Positions 58,090 to 64,000 of a DNA stretch of 64,000 nucleotides are shown here, in pieces; the stretch's first letter is position 1; every line of letters starts with the position of its first letter. The notes under the pieces are model-generated. The model was not told the DNA's origin and ran no database searches. It saw only the letters and a list, made by a program, of their open reading frames with translations. A program made the position numbers and the translations under genes. The stretch comes from Burkholderiales bacterium GJ-E10 (GTDB lineage: Bacteria > Pseudomonadota > Gammaproteobacteria > Burkholderiales > Burkholderiaceae_F), in assembly GCA_000828975.1 (NCBI GenBank), contig AP014683.1, positions 2,623,700 through 2,687,699 of the forward strand, read 5' to 3'.

Positions 58090-59113
58090 TCCACTCCAGC
58101 GGGTGATCCGGATCGAGCGGGCGGATCAGGGTCCGGCCCACGAGACGTTCGAGATCGTCATATGCGAGGCCGCCGCCGGGCTTCTTGTATGCCAGGTCTT
58201 CGCGTGTCAGACAGTGCCCGGCGGGCAAGGGGCGGGTTGTCACCACCGAGCGTCCGAAGATCGCCGGGTCATAGCCCAGGCCGTCCAGACGCCGATCGGT
58301 CGCAACCGGATGAGTGCGCATGGTGCCGGCGAAGCGGACGCCGTCGACCAGGGAGCGGAGGCCGTCGGGCGTCAGCGAGGCCGCGACATCCGGACCGAAC
58401 ATGCGCGGATGCAGGGTCAGGTGCACTTCGACGATCGACGCACCCAGATAGGTCGCAACCACGGCGGGAACGGTCGACGCGGAGTGATCCGACAGTCCGA
58501 CCGGCCGCGGCGACGCACGTTCCATCAGATCGACGAAGCAGTTCATGCCGACCTCCGCCGGTGGTGTCGGATATCGGCTAGTGCAATGCAGGAGCGCCAC
58601 CGACGAACCGCCTGCCTCCAGCGTGCGGGCGACTGCGAGCAGCCGTGCGGCATCGGTGAGCCCGCCCGAAAGCAGAACCGGCTTGCCGGTTGCACCGATC
58701 CATTCGACGATCTCGCGATTGCCGACCTCGCCCGACGCGATCTTCCACGCCGCGATGTCCAGCTTCTGCAGCCACTCGCAGGCGCGCACCGAGAACGGGC
58801 TGCTCAGGAACACCAGGCGGTGACGTTCGGCATGCTCCTTGAGCAGGGCCCACTGATCGAAGGAGAATTCCATGCGACGCCAGTAGGCGTACCGGCTCGC
58901 GTCCTGGGGGCTGAAGGGAATCCGCCACGGCTCGTGCGGCGTGCTTTCCTCCGCCGCAATGTGGGTCTGGAACTTGACGGCCTGCACGCCGCATTCCGCC
59001 GCCACTTCGATGAAGGCCATCGCCTGCCCGAGACTTCCGTCGTGACTCTGCGCCACTTCGGCAATGACGAACGGGGGATGCTCCAGGCCGATCTCGGTTC
59101 CAGAAATTCTCAT
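58070..59113 (-). CDS. neuB: NeuB-family sialic-acid-type synthase
   Basis: This 347-aa protein has the NeuB TIM barrel: EVAQSHDGSLGQAMAFI near the N-terminus, VKFQTH near residue 46, FLSSPFSVRACEWL near 103, KIASGEVGNREIVEWI near 125, LHCTSRYPTPPAEVGMN near 175 and GLSDHS near 205. An SAF (antifreeze-like) domain is at the C-terminus (about 285-340). It condenses phosphoenolpyruvate with an N-acetylhexosamine to form a nonulosonic acid. It is the first gene of a neuB-neuC-propeller operon. No CMP-sugar synthetase (neuA) is in the window. Confidence 0.9.
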   Translation of the reverse strand: MRISGTEIGLEHPPFVIAEVAQSHDGSLGQAMAFIEVAAECGVQAVKFQTHIAAEESTPHEPWRIPFSPQDASRYAYWRRMEFSFDQWALLKEHAERHRLVFLSSPFSVRACEWLQKLDIAAWKIASGEVGNREIVEWIGATGKPVLLSGGLTDAARLLAVARTLEAGGSSVALLHCTSRYPTPPAEVGMNCFVDLMERASPRPVGLSDHSASTVPAVVATYLGASIVEVHLTLHPRMFGPDVAASLTPDGLRSLVDGVRFAGTMRTHPVATDRRLDGLGYDPAIFGRSVVTTRPLPAGHCLTREDLAYKKPGGGLAYDDLERLVGRTLIRPLDPDHPLEWNDVRSA

Positions 59114-59331
59114 CAGACCAATTTTTCCGATTCATTGCGGAAGTGATTTTCCCGCAATCTGCGAAGGAGGAAATCCGGCGCCTCCGTACAGCAAGTATGC
59201 AGCGGCAACGATGAGAGGGTTTTAAGAAATTCATGAGAAATTGTTAAGGCTCGCGCGATCGATGCCGGCGGCGGGAGCGGGGTATCGAGTCGCTATGATG
59301 GGAGCGCCGATCTCTTCCTCGCGATGGTTCC

Positions 59332-60222
59332 GTGTCCGTTTCGCATTCTTCTTCAACCCGCGCAGGCTCGCTGTGGATGCTCGTTGCGAGCGTCAACTTC
59401 GCCTTGATGGGTTTCTTCGTCAAGCGCGGCGCAGGCCAGTTCGGTACCACGGCGCTCGTCTTCTATCGTTCGTTGTTCGGCCTGCTGTTGCTGCTGGTGA
59501 TGGCGCGCAAGCCCTTGCGCGCCTATGCAACCCCGCATTGGCGGCGCCATCTGGGCCGCAGCGTTTCCGGTCTCGCATCGCTATGGCTGTACTTCATCGC
59601 GATCGCCCATCTTCCGCTCGCCACCGCGGTGACGCTCAGCTATACCTCGCCGCTGTTTCTCGCCGCCTATCTCCACGTCGCGCATCCGGAAGAGTCGCGC
59701 CCGGGCCTCGTGGTCTTCCTGCTGGCGGGGTTCGCGGGCGTGGCGCTGCTGCTCGATCCCCACATCACGCGCGGCCAATGGCCCTATGCGTTGATCGGTC
59801 TCGGATCCGGATTCTGCGCCGGCGTGTCCTATGCCCAGATTCGCGCGATGGCGCGGATCGGCGAACCGGACTGGCGGGTGGTGTTCTACTTCACGACGTT
59901 TTCGACCCTCGTCACGGGCGTGGCGCTGGCCTTCGGGGGCGCCCCGGCCTGGAAATGGGCCGATCTGCCGACCCTCGTCGGCCTGGGCCTGGTTGCCACC
60001 TTGGGTCAACTGGCGATGACGCGGGCATACCGCACCGGCATCGCACTGGTGGTGGCCAATCTCGCTTACGCCACCATCGTGTTTTCCGCGCTGCTGGGCC
60101 TGGGTGGTCTGCATGAGCACCTCGCCATGCAGACGTGGATGGGAATGGTGGTGATCACCCTCGCCGGCGTGGGCGCCGGCGTATGGCGACCGGTTCGGGG
60201 CGGCGGCGCGGCCGGACGGTGA
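59332..60222 (+). CDS. EamA/DMT family transporter
   Basis: This 296-aa membrane protein has ten hydrophobic helices in two EamA repeats (first repeat from about residue 12, second from about 150). The family features LVFYRSLFGLL near 42, and TAVTLSYTSPLFLAA and GQLAMTRAYR in the second half, fit drug/metabolite transporters of the RhaT/YedA-like group. Substrate unknown. The start is a GTG at 59332 without a strong ribosome site, so the N-terminus is uncertain by a few residues. It is divergent from neuB. Confidence 0.88.
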   Translation: MSVSHSSSTRAGSLWMLVASVNFALMGFFVKRGAGQFGTTALVFYRSLFGLLLLLVMARKPLRAYATPHWRRHLGRSVSGLASLWLYFIAIAHLPLATAVTLSYTSPLFLAAYLHVAHPEESRPGLVVFLLAGFAGVALLLDPHITRGQWPYALIGLGSGFCAGVSYAQIRAMARIGEPDWRVVFYFTTFSTLVTGVALAFGGAPAWKWADLPTLVGLGLVATLGQLAMTRAYRTGIALVVANLAYATIVFSALLGLGGLHEHLAMQTWMGMVVITLAGVGAGVWRPVRGGGAAGR

Positions 60223-60283
60223 ACCGCGGGCCGCGCATTCCGCCCACCGGGGCCGGCGGGCGGCCGCGGGACCGCTTGGTCGC

Positions 60284-60646
60284 TCAGTGGTCTTCGCCTT
60301 CGCCGTCGCCGCGATAAACCGGGTACGGCGCGGCATATGCCGGTTGCTGATATGCCGGGTACGCGGGGTATGCGGGCGGCGCCGGATACGGAGCCGGCTG
60401 ATAGCCATAGACGGGCGGCGCAGCCGGAACGACATAGGCAGGCGGCGGCGCGGCATACGCCGGTCCCGCGACATAGGGCGCAGCCTGCGCCAGCACGCCG
60501 CCGATCATGCCGCCGAGGACGGCGCCGCCGATTTGCGCGATCGGGTTGTCGCCTCCGCCCCAGTCTCCGCCGTCGGCATGCGCTGCGGGAATCACGGCGG
60601 CATTGATCGCTGCACCCAGAAATGCCACCATCACGATGCGCTTCAT
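60284..60646 (-). CDS. small secreted Ala/Pro/Tyr-rich protein
   Basis: This 120-aa protein has a signal peptide (MKRIVMVAFLGAAINAAVIP then AAHA, cleavage near residue 24) and an Asp/Gly-rich start. It then has a glycine-zipper segment IGGAVLGGMIGGVLA (about 38-52) and a Pro-Ala-Tyr-rich repeat tail (PAPYPAPPAYPAYPAYQQ, about 80-97). The Gly-zipper suggests membrane insertion or oligomerisation; the tail looks cell-surface or periplasmic. Function unknown. The start has an excellent AAGGAGGA upstream, which makes it a convincing gene despite low complexity. Confidence 0.8.
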   Translation of the reverse strand: MKRIVMVAFLGAAINAAVIPAAHADGGDWGGGDNPIAQIGGAVLGGMIGGVLAQAAPYVAGPAYAAPPPAYVVPAAPPVYGYQPAPYPAPPAYPAYPAYQQPAYAAPYPVYRGDGEGEDH

Positions 60647-60689
60647 CGCGTCCTCCTTCCGTTTGTTGTGGAATCGCTTGGCGGGAATT

Positions 60690-61895
60690 TTACTGATCCG
60701 CGCGGCCCCCGCCATCCTCCGAGTGCATGGTCGGCGCTAGTCCGGCTGGTCGGGCCTGGGCACGGCCCTTCCACATGCCGCCGCGGCCGCGCGCGTGCTG
60801 CCATGCACTCTCGACGGTGAATCCGAGATAGATCGCGGCAATCGCCGGCAGCGCCGGCGACCACAGGGACGAGACGCCGTAATAGCGCAGCGTCGGCAGG
60901 AACGCGGTGCTCATCAGGGCCCAGGTTGCCAACGCGAGGACGCGCGCCGGTCCCCCACCGAATGCGGCAAGCATCGGGGCCGCAAGGTAGGTGAGGATCA
61001 TCGCGACGACGGTTCCAGCGAGGAGCCACGGCGAATAATGCAGTTGCGCGTATGCGCTTCGGGTCACCATGGTGCGGATGTCGGCAAATGCCGGATAGGG
61101 GCGCAGGCTATGCACGCCGTTCGCCAGCCCGAGCCAGATCGGCCCGGCCCGCTTCATCGCCGCCCCGAGCGTGCAGTCGTCGATGAGGGCGCCCCGGATC
61201 GACGCGATTCCGCCGGCGGCTTCCAGAGCGCTACGGCGTACGAGCATGCACCCGCCCGCGGCGGCGGCAGTCCGCTTGCGCGGTCGGTTGACCCAGGCGA
61301 AGGGATACAGCTTCTGGAAGAAGAAGATGAAGGCGGGAATCAGCAACTGCTCCGCGCGGCTCGCGCACCGCAGCTTGGCCATCAGCGACACCAGCACGCG
61401 CCCCTCCGCTTCGGCGCGGCGCACCAGGCCCCGCAGGGCGAGCGGTTCGTACGCAATGTCCGCGTCGGTGAGCAGCAGGTACTCGGGCGCCTTGCTCCGC
61501 GCAGCCTCGATGCCCTGATGCATGGCCCACAACTTCCCGGTCCATCCGTCCGGCAGCGGCGCCCCGGCGACGACGGCAACGCGATCCGGCGCAACCGCTG
61601 CGACCGTGCCGGCCACCGCGCGCGTGCCGTCTTCGCTGTTGTCGTCGACGAGAATGACCGAAAACGATCCGGGGTAGTCCTGCCGCAATAGGGAACCGAG
61701 GGAGCCGGGAAGCATGTCGGCTTCGTTGCGCGCGGGAATCACCGCCACCACCGATGGCCAACGGGCGGGATCGGGATGGGGCAATTGGCGATCCTCCCGC
61801 TCGCGACAGCGCCAGAAGCCGCCGCGCAGTGCGAGCAGGTAGATCCAGATCGCCGACGAAATGCCGGCGGTGACGATGCCGAGCGCGGCGATCAT
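60690..61895 (-). CDS. hpnB: HpnB hopene-associated glycosyltransferase
   Basis: This 401-aa membrane glycosyltransferase (GT2, GT-A fold) matches HpnB. An N-terminal helix (ALGIVTAGISSAIWIYLLAL) is followed by VVAVIPARNEADMLPGSL near residue 50, VDDNSEDGT near 85, LPDGWTGKLWAMHQG near 115, LTDADIAY (DxD-like, near 141) and GGCMLVRRSALEAAGG near 212. C-terminal helices end the protein. HpnB is thought to act in hopanoid modification, though its exact acceptor is unsettled. No squalene-hopene cyclase or other hpn gene is nearby, so hopanoid genes must lie elsewhere if they exist. Confidence 0.88.
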   Translation of the reverse strand: MIAALGIVTAGISSAIWIYLLALRGGFWRCREREDRQLPHPDPARWPSVVAVIPARNEADMLPGSLGSLLRQDYPGSFSVILVDDNSEDGTRAVAGTVAAVAPDRVAVVAGAPLPDGWTGKLWAMHQGIEAARSKAPEYLLLTDADIAYEPLALRGLVRRAEAEGRVLVSLMAKLRCASRAEQLLIPAFIFFFQKLYPFAWVNRPRKRTAAAAGGCMLVRRSALEAAGGIASIRGALIDDCTLGAAMKRAGPIWLGLANGVHSLRPYPAFADIRTMVTRSAYAQLHYSPWLLAGTVVAMILTYLAAPMLAAFGGGPARVLALATWALMSTAFLPTLRYYGVSSLWSPALPAIAAIYLGFTVESAWQHARGRGGMWKGRAQARPAGLAPTMHSEDGGGRADQ

Positions 61896-61967
61896 TTCCG
61901 TTCCGAACGCGGGTCCGGGAGCCCTGCTGCGTCCGCCGCGGCCCTCGCGGGCGCAGCGGGATTCGCC

Positions 61968-62378
61968 TCAGAACGCGTTGAAGATGTCGTTGACGACGTT
62001 CTCGGCGATGCCGAATCCAGCGCCAACTCCCAAACCGCTGACGAGGTTGCTCATGAAGCCGCCACCCATGCCGCTGCCGCCGCCTCCCAGCCCGTTCGCC
62101 CATCCCTGCGGTTGGACGGGGGCCTGCGGATGGGACTGCATTCCCTGCTCGAGCATCTGGATGTATTGCGCCATCTGCTGGCGGATCATTCCTTCGTTCT
62201 GGCCATAGGCCTGAATCGACATGGCGATCCCCCGCAGCGCGAGGGCGAGTTCGCGCCCCGTGGTCGGATCCTTGGCGTCGGTGAGCAGCCGCTGGCCGAG
62301 CGCCTGGATCTGCTGCATGATTTCCTGCGACTGCTGCTGCAGTTGCGCTGCCTGCTGTTCGGCGAGATCGAAATTCAT
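61968..62378 (-). CDS. hypothetical protein, helical N-half and Gly-rich tail
   Basis: This 136-aa protein has residues 5-75 rich in Gln and helical (MNFDLAEQQAAQLQQQSQE..., coiled-coil potential). Residues 80-115 are Gly/Pro-rich (GGGGSGMGGGFMSNLV) and the C-terminus is GFGIAENVVNDIFNAF. I do not recognise the family. No signal peptide. It starts at ATG 62378 with GGAGG upstream. It lies between hpnB and the end of the S10 ribosomal operon on the same strand, where rplN would be expected in most genomes. Confidence 0.7.
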   Translation of the reverse strand: MNFDLAEQQAAQLQQQSQEIMQQIQALGQRLLTDAKDPTTGRELALALRGIAMSIQAYGQNEGMIRQQMAQYIQMLEQGMQSHPQAPVQPQGWANGLGGGGSGMGGGFMSNLVSGLGVGAGFGIAENVVNDIFNAF

Positions 62379-62587
62379 CGTGGGTCCTCCGTTCGAATGC
62401 CGGTTCCGGTCACGGTTGGATCGCCGGGAACCGCCTTGGTTCCGACATGCGCCCGCGCACGGCCATTACGCGATTTTCGCGCGTTCGCCGCGGCCGGTCC
62501 ATTGCAATACGGGGGTGCGGGTCGATCCCGCCGGGAACGCGCGGCGCCGCCGGGCGCATGGAGCGCCGGCAGCGCGCGCGGCAAACT

Positions 62588-62878
62588 TCAGATGCGGGTT
62601 GCCGCAGTGACCACCCGGGTGACCTTCCAGAACTTGGTCCGGGAAAGCGGGCGGGTCTCGGCGATTTCGACCACATCGCCCTCGTTGACCTGATTGGTTT
62701 CGTCGTGGGCGTGCAGCTTGGTCGACTGGACGACGTATTTGCCGTACACCGGATGCTTGACCTTGCGCTCGATGAGCACGGTCACGGTCTTGTCCATCTT
62801 GTTGCTCACCACGCGGCCGGTCAGGGTGCGCTGGGGCTTCGTTTCCGCGCTTGCGGCGGTTTCTGCGGCGGCGGTCAT
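62588..62878 (-). CDS. rpsQ: 30S ribosomal protein S17
   Basis: This 96-aa S17 protein has the conserved [21 protein letters not shown] and [20 protein letters not shown] segments and [13 protein letters not shown]. An N-terminal extension of about 15 Ala/Glu/Thr residues precedes the conserved part. It is a primary 16S rRNA-binding protein. Start ATG overlaps the rpmC stop (ATGA). It is the last gene of the S10 operon here. Confidence 0.97.
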   Translation of the reverse strand: MTAAAETAASAETKPQRTLTGRVVSNKMDKTVTVLIERKVKHPVYGKYVVQSTKLHAHDETNQVNEGDVVEIAETRPLSRTKFWKVTRVVTAATRI

Positions 62879-63069
62879 TTCGCGTTGGCCCTCTCGGTCA
62901 TCACCGTGCGCACGCGCGCGATATCGCGACGTAGCTTGCGCAACTGGGTATGGTTTTGCAATTGTTGGGTGGCGCGCTGCATGCGTGCCGAAAATTGCGC
63001 CTTGAGCAGGTCTCGCAGTTCCGTCTGCAAGGCCGCTTCGTCCTTGGCGCGCAGTTCGTTGGCTTCCAT
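62875..63069 (-). CDS. rpmC: 50S ribosomal protein L29
   Basis: This 64-aa L29 protein ([20 protein letters not shown]..., [17 protein letters not shown]) surrounds the exit tunnel. Two in-frame ATGs exist; 63069 is preferred because AAAGGA then sits at proper distance and the N-terminus matches the family, while ATG 63075 directly abuts the ribosome site. Overlaps rpsQ by 4 bp. Confidence 0.95.
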   Translation of the reverse strand: MEANELRAKDEAALQTELRDLLKAQFSARMQRATQQLQNHTQLRKLRRDIARVRTVMTERANAK

Positions 63070-63095
63070 CACCATTCCTTTCGATTCGCCCGGAC

Positions 63096-63512
63096 TCAGC
63101 GCCCGATCTGCCGGTTCACGAAGACCGTCTTGATCGGCAGCTTGGCCGCGGCCAGGGTGAACGCCTCGCGGGCGATCGCCTCGTCGACGCCGTCCATCTC
63201 ATACAGCACCTTGCCCGGCTGGATCTGGGCGACCCAGTACTCGGGGTTGCCCTTGCCGTTGCCCATCCGGACCTCGGCAGGTTTCTGCGAAATGGGCTTG
63301 TCCGGGAAAATCCGGATCCAGACGCGCCCGCCGCGCTTGATGTGACGGGTGATCGCGCGTCGCGCCGCTTCGATCTGCCGCGCCGTCAGGCGACCACGCT
63401 CCGTCGCCTTGAGGCCGAATTCGCCGAACGAAACGTTGACGCCGCGGGTAGCCAGGCCGCGGTTGCGACCCTTGTGATCCTTGCGGTATTTGCGCCGTGC
63501 CGGCTGCAACAT
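63096..63512 (-). CDS. rplP: 50S ribosomal protein L16
   Basis: This 138-aa L16 protein is complete: [17 protein letters not shown] at the start, [36 protein letters not shown] in the middle (residues about 66-92) and [18 protein letters not shown] near the end. It helps to place the tRNA acceptor end in the large subunit. It lies 18 bp after the rpsC stop and 26 bp before rpmC, in the usual S10 operon order. Confidence 0.97.
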   Translation of the reverse strand: MLQPARRKYRKDHKGRNRGLATRGVNVSFGEFGLKATERGRLTARQIEAARRAITRHIKRGGRVWIRIFPDKPISQKPAEVRMGNGKGNPEYWVAQIQPGKVLYEMDGVDEAIAREAFTLAAAKLPIKTVFVNRQIGR

Positions 63513-63530
63513 GGTGTCTCTCCGTATTCT

Positions 63531-64000
63531 TTACTTCGTTTCGCCGGATTCCGGCGTCGCCGCCGGGCCTGCGGCAGTCTTGCGCACGCGCTTGACGACC
63601 GAAGCCCCTTCCTTCTGCTCGCCACCCGCGGGGGCGCCTTCGCCACCCTCCGGCTTGCGCGCGCCGCGCCGCGGCGCGCCGGGCCGCGGGCCGGGGCGGT
63701 CGCCCGCCGGACGACGCGGACGCCGATCCTCCCGGTCCGACGGTGCGGGCGCGGCTTCCGTGCCCGCAGCCTGCGGCTGCCCGAGGGTGTCGCCCTTGTA
63801 GACCCAGACCTTGACGCCAATCACGCCGTAGGTCGTCTTGGCCTCCGAAAAGCCGTAATCGATGTCGGCGCGCAGCGTGTGCAGCGGCACCCGACCCTCG
63901 CGATACCACTCCGTCCGCGCGATCTCGATGCCGTTGAGGCGCCCGGCGCTCATGATCTTGATCCCCTGCGCGCCCAGCCGCATGGCGTTCTGCATCGCGC
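63531..64000 (-). CDS. rpsC: 30S ribosomal protein S3 (3' part only)
   Basis: The visible 156 codons are the C-terminal half of S3, including [37 protein letters not shown] and [16 protein letters not shown] tail of about 85 Arg/Pro/Gly/Ala/Glu residues follows (for example [16 protein letters not shown]), which betaproteobacterial S3 proteins commonly carry. The start and the N-terminal KH domain are beyond the right edge. Order rpsC-rplP-rpmC-rpsQ is as in E. coli. Confidence 0.96.
   Translation of the reverse strand, partial: AMQNAMRLGAQGIKIMSAGRLNGIEIARTEWYREGRVPLHTLRADIDYGFSEAKTTYGVIGVKVWVYKGDTLGQPQAAGTEAAPAPSDREDRRPRRPAGDRPGPRPGAPRRGARKPEGGEGAPAGGEQKEGASVVKRVRKTAAGPAATPESGETK

Overview
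The window is about 64 kb of GC-rich chromosome. It looks betaproteobacterial, probably from the Burkholderiales or a close relative. The evidence is a DUF3567-type protein at 17265-17522, an S3 protein with a long Arg/Pro/Gly-rich tail, rpoH preceded by a CIRCE operator, an E. coli-like LexA box, the prkA-yeaH-ycgB trio, and uniformly high GC. No plasmid, phage or CRISPR region is visible. Most genes are housekeeping or stress genes, with small accessory patches between them.

Layout. 1-3755 (minus): kdpD-kdpE, then a 31-aa membrane peptide and the start of kdpF; the rest of the K+ pump lies off the left edge. 4074-4817: an orphan, compositionally odd gene with a glycosyltransferase-like look. 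5270-6349: CIRCE, rpoH and its terminator. 6592-11451: the prkA-yeaH-ycgB operon. 11548-12384: comF carrying an in-frame 12-bp-periodic insert. 12466-17522 (minus): ChaN-like lipoprotein, metH and DUF3567. 17767-20965 (minus): a degenerate GspE-like ATPase, a small membrane protein, rhomboid and ferredoxin-NADP reductase. 21321-23177: glmS, followed by a 358-bp MITE-like element and the brnTA toxin-antitoxin pair. 24313-25124: a GNAT gene with a PaiB remnant.

25499-32042 (minus): four consecutive lipoprotein genes. Three are lactonase-type beta-propeller paralogues and one is unrelated and unrecognised. A NarL-type response regulator and sensor kinase (32259-34243) are divergent from them. 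Then come class I aldolase, an ABC-2 transporter pair, a DEAD-box helicase, and a PatB lyase overlapping a UvrD-like helicase that has a LexA box just upstream. 42819-48639 holds a Kef-type antiporter, a UPF0145 remnant, gamma-glutamyltransferase, WrbA, a double-CDGSH protein and an HDOD protein.

48700-55263 (minus) is a second-messenger block (PAS-GGDEF-EAL, CFA-type methyltransferase, HD-GYP, GGDEF). 55458-59113 (minus) is neuB-neuC followed by a secreted beta-propeller gene whose ribosome-binding site lies in a 12-bp inverted repeat. The right end has an EamA transporter, small secreted proteins, hpnB, and the end of the S10 ribosomal operon (rpsC-rplP-rpmC-rpsQ) without rplN after it.

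The most interesting items are the modular lipoprotein cluster (one N-domain with seven blades versus four N-domains with four blades), the MITE candidate with a 5-bp target duplication, the repeat insert in comF, the ATPase lacking its Walker A lysine, and the neuBC/beta-propeller locus.
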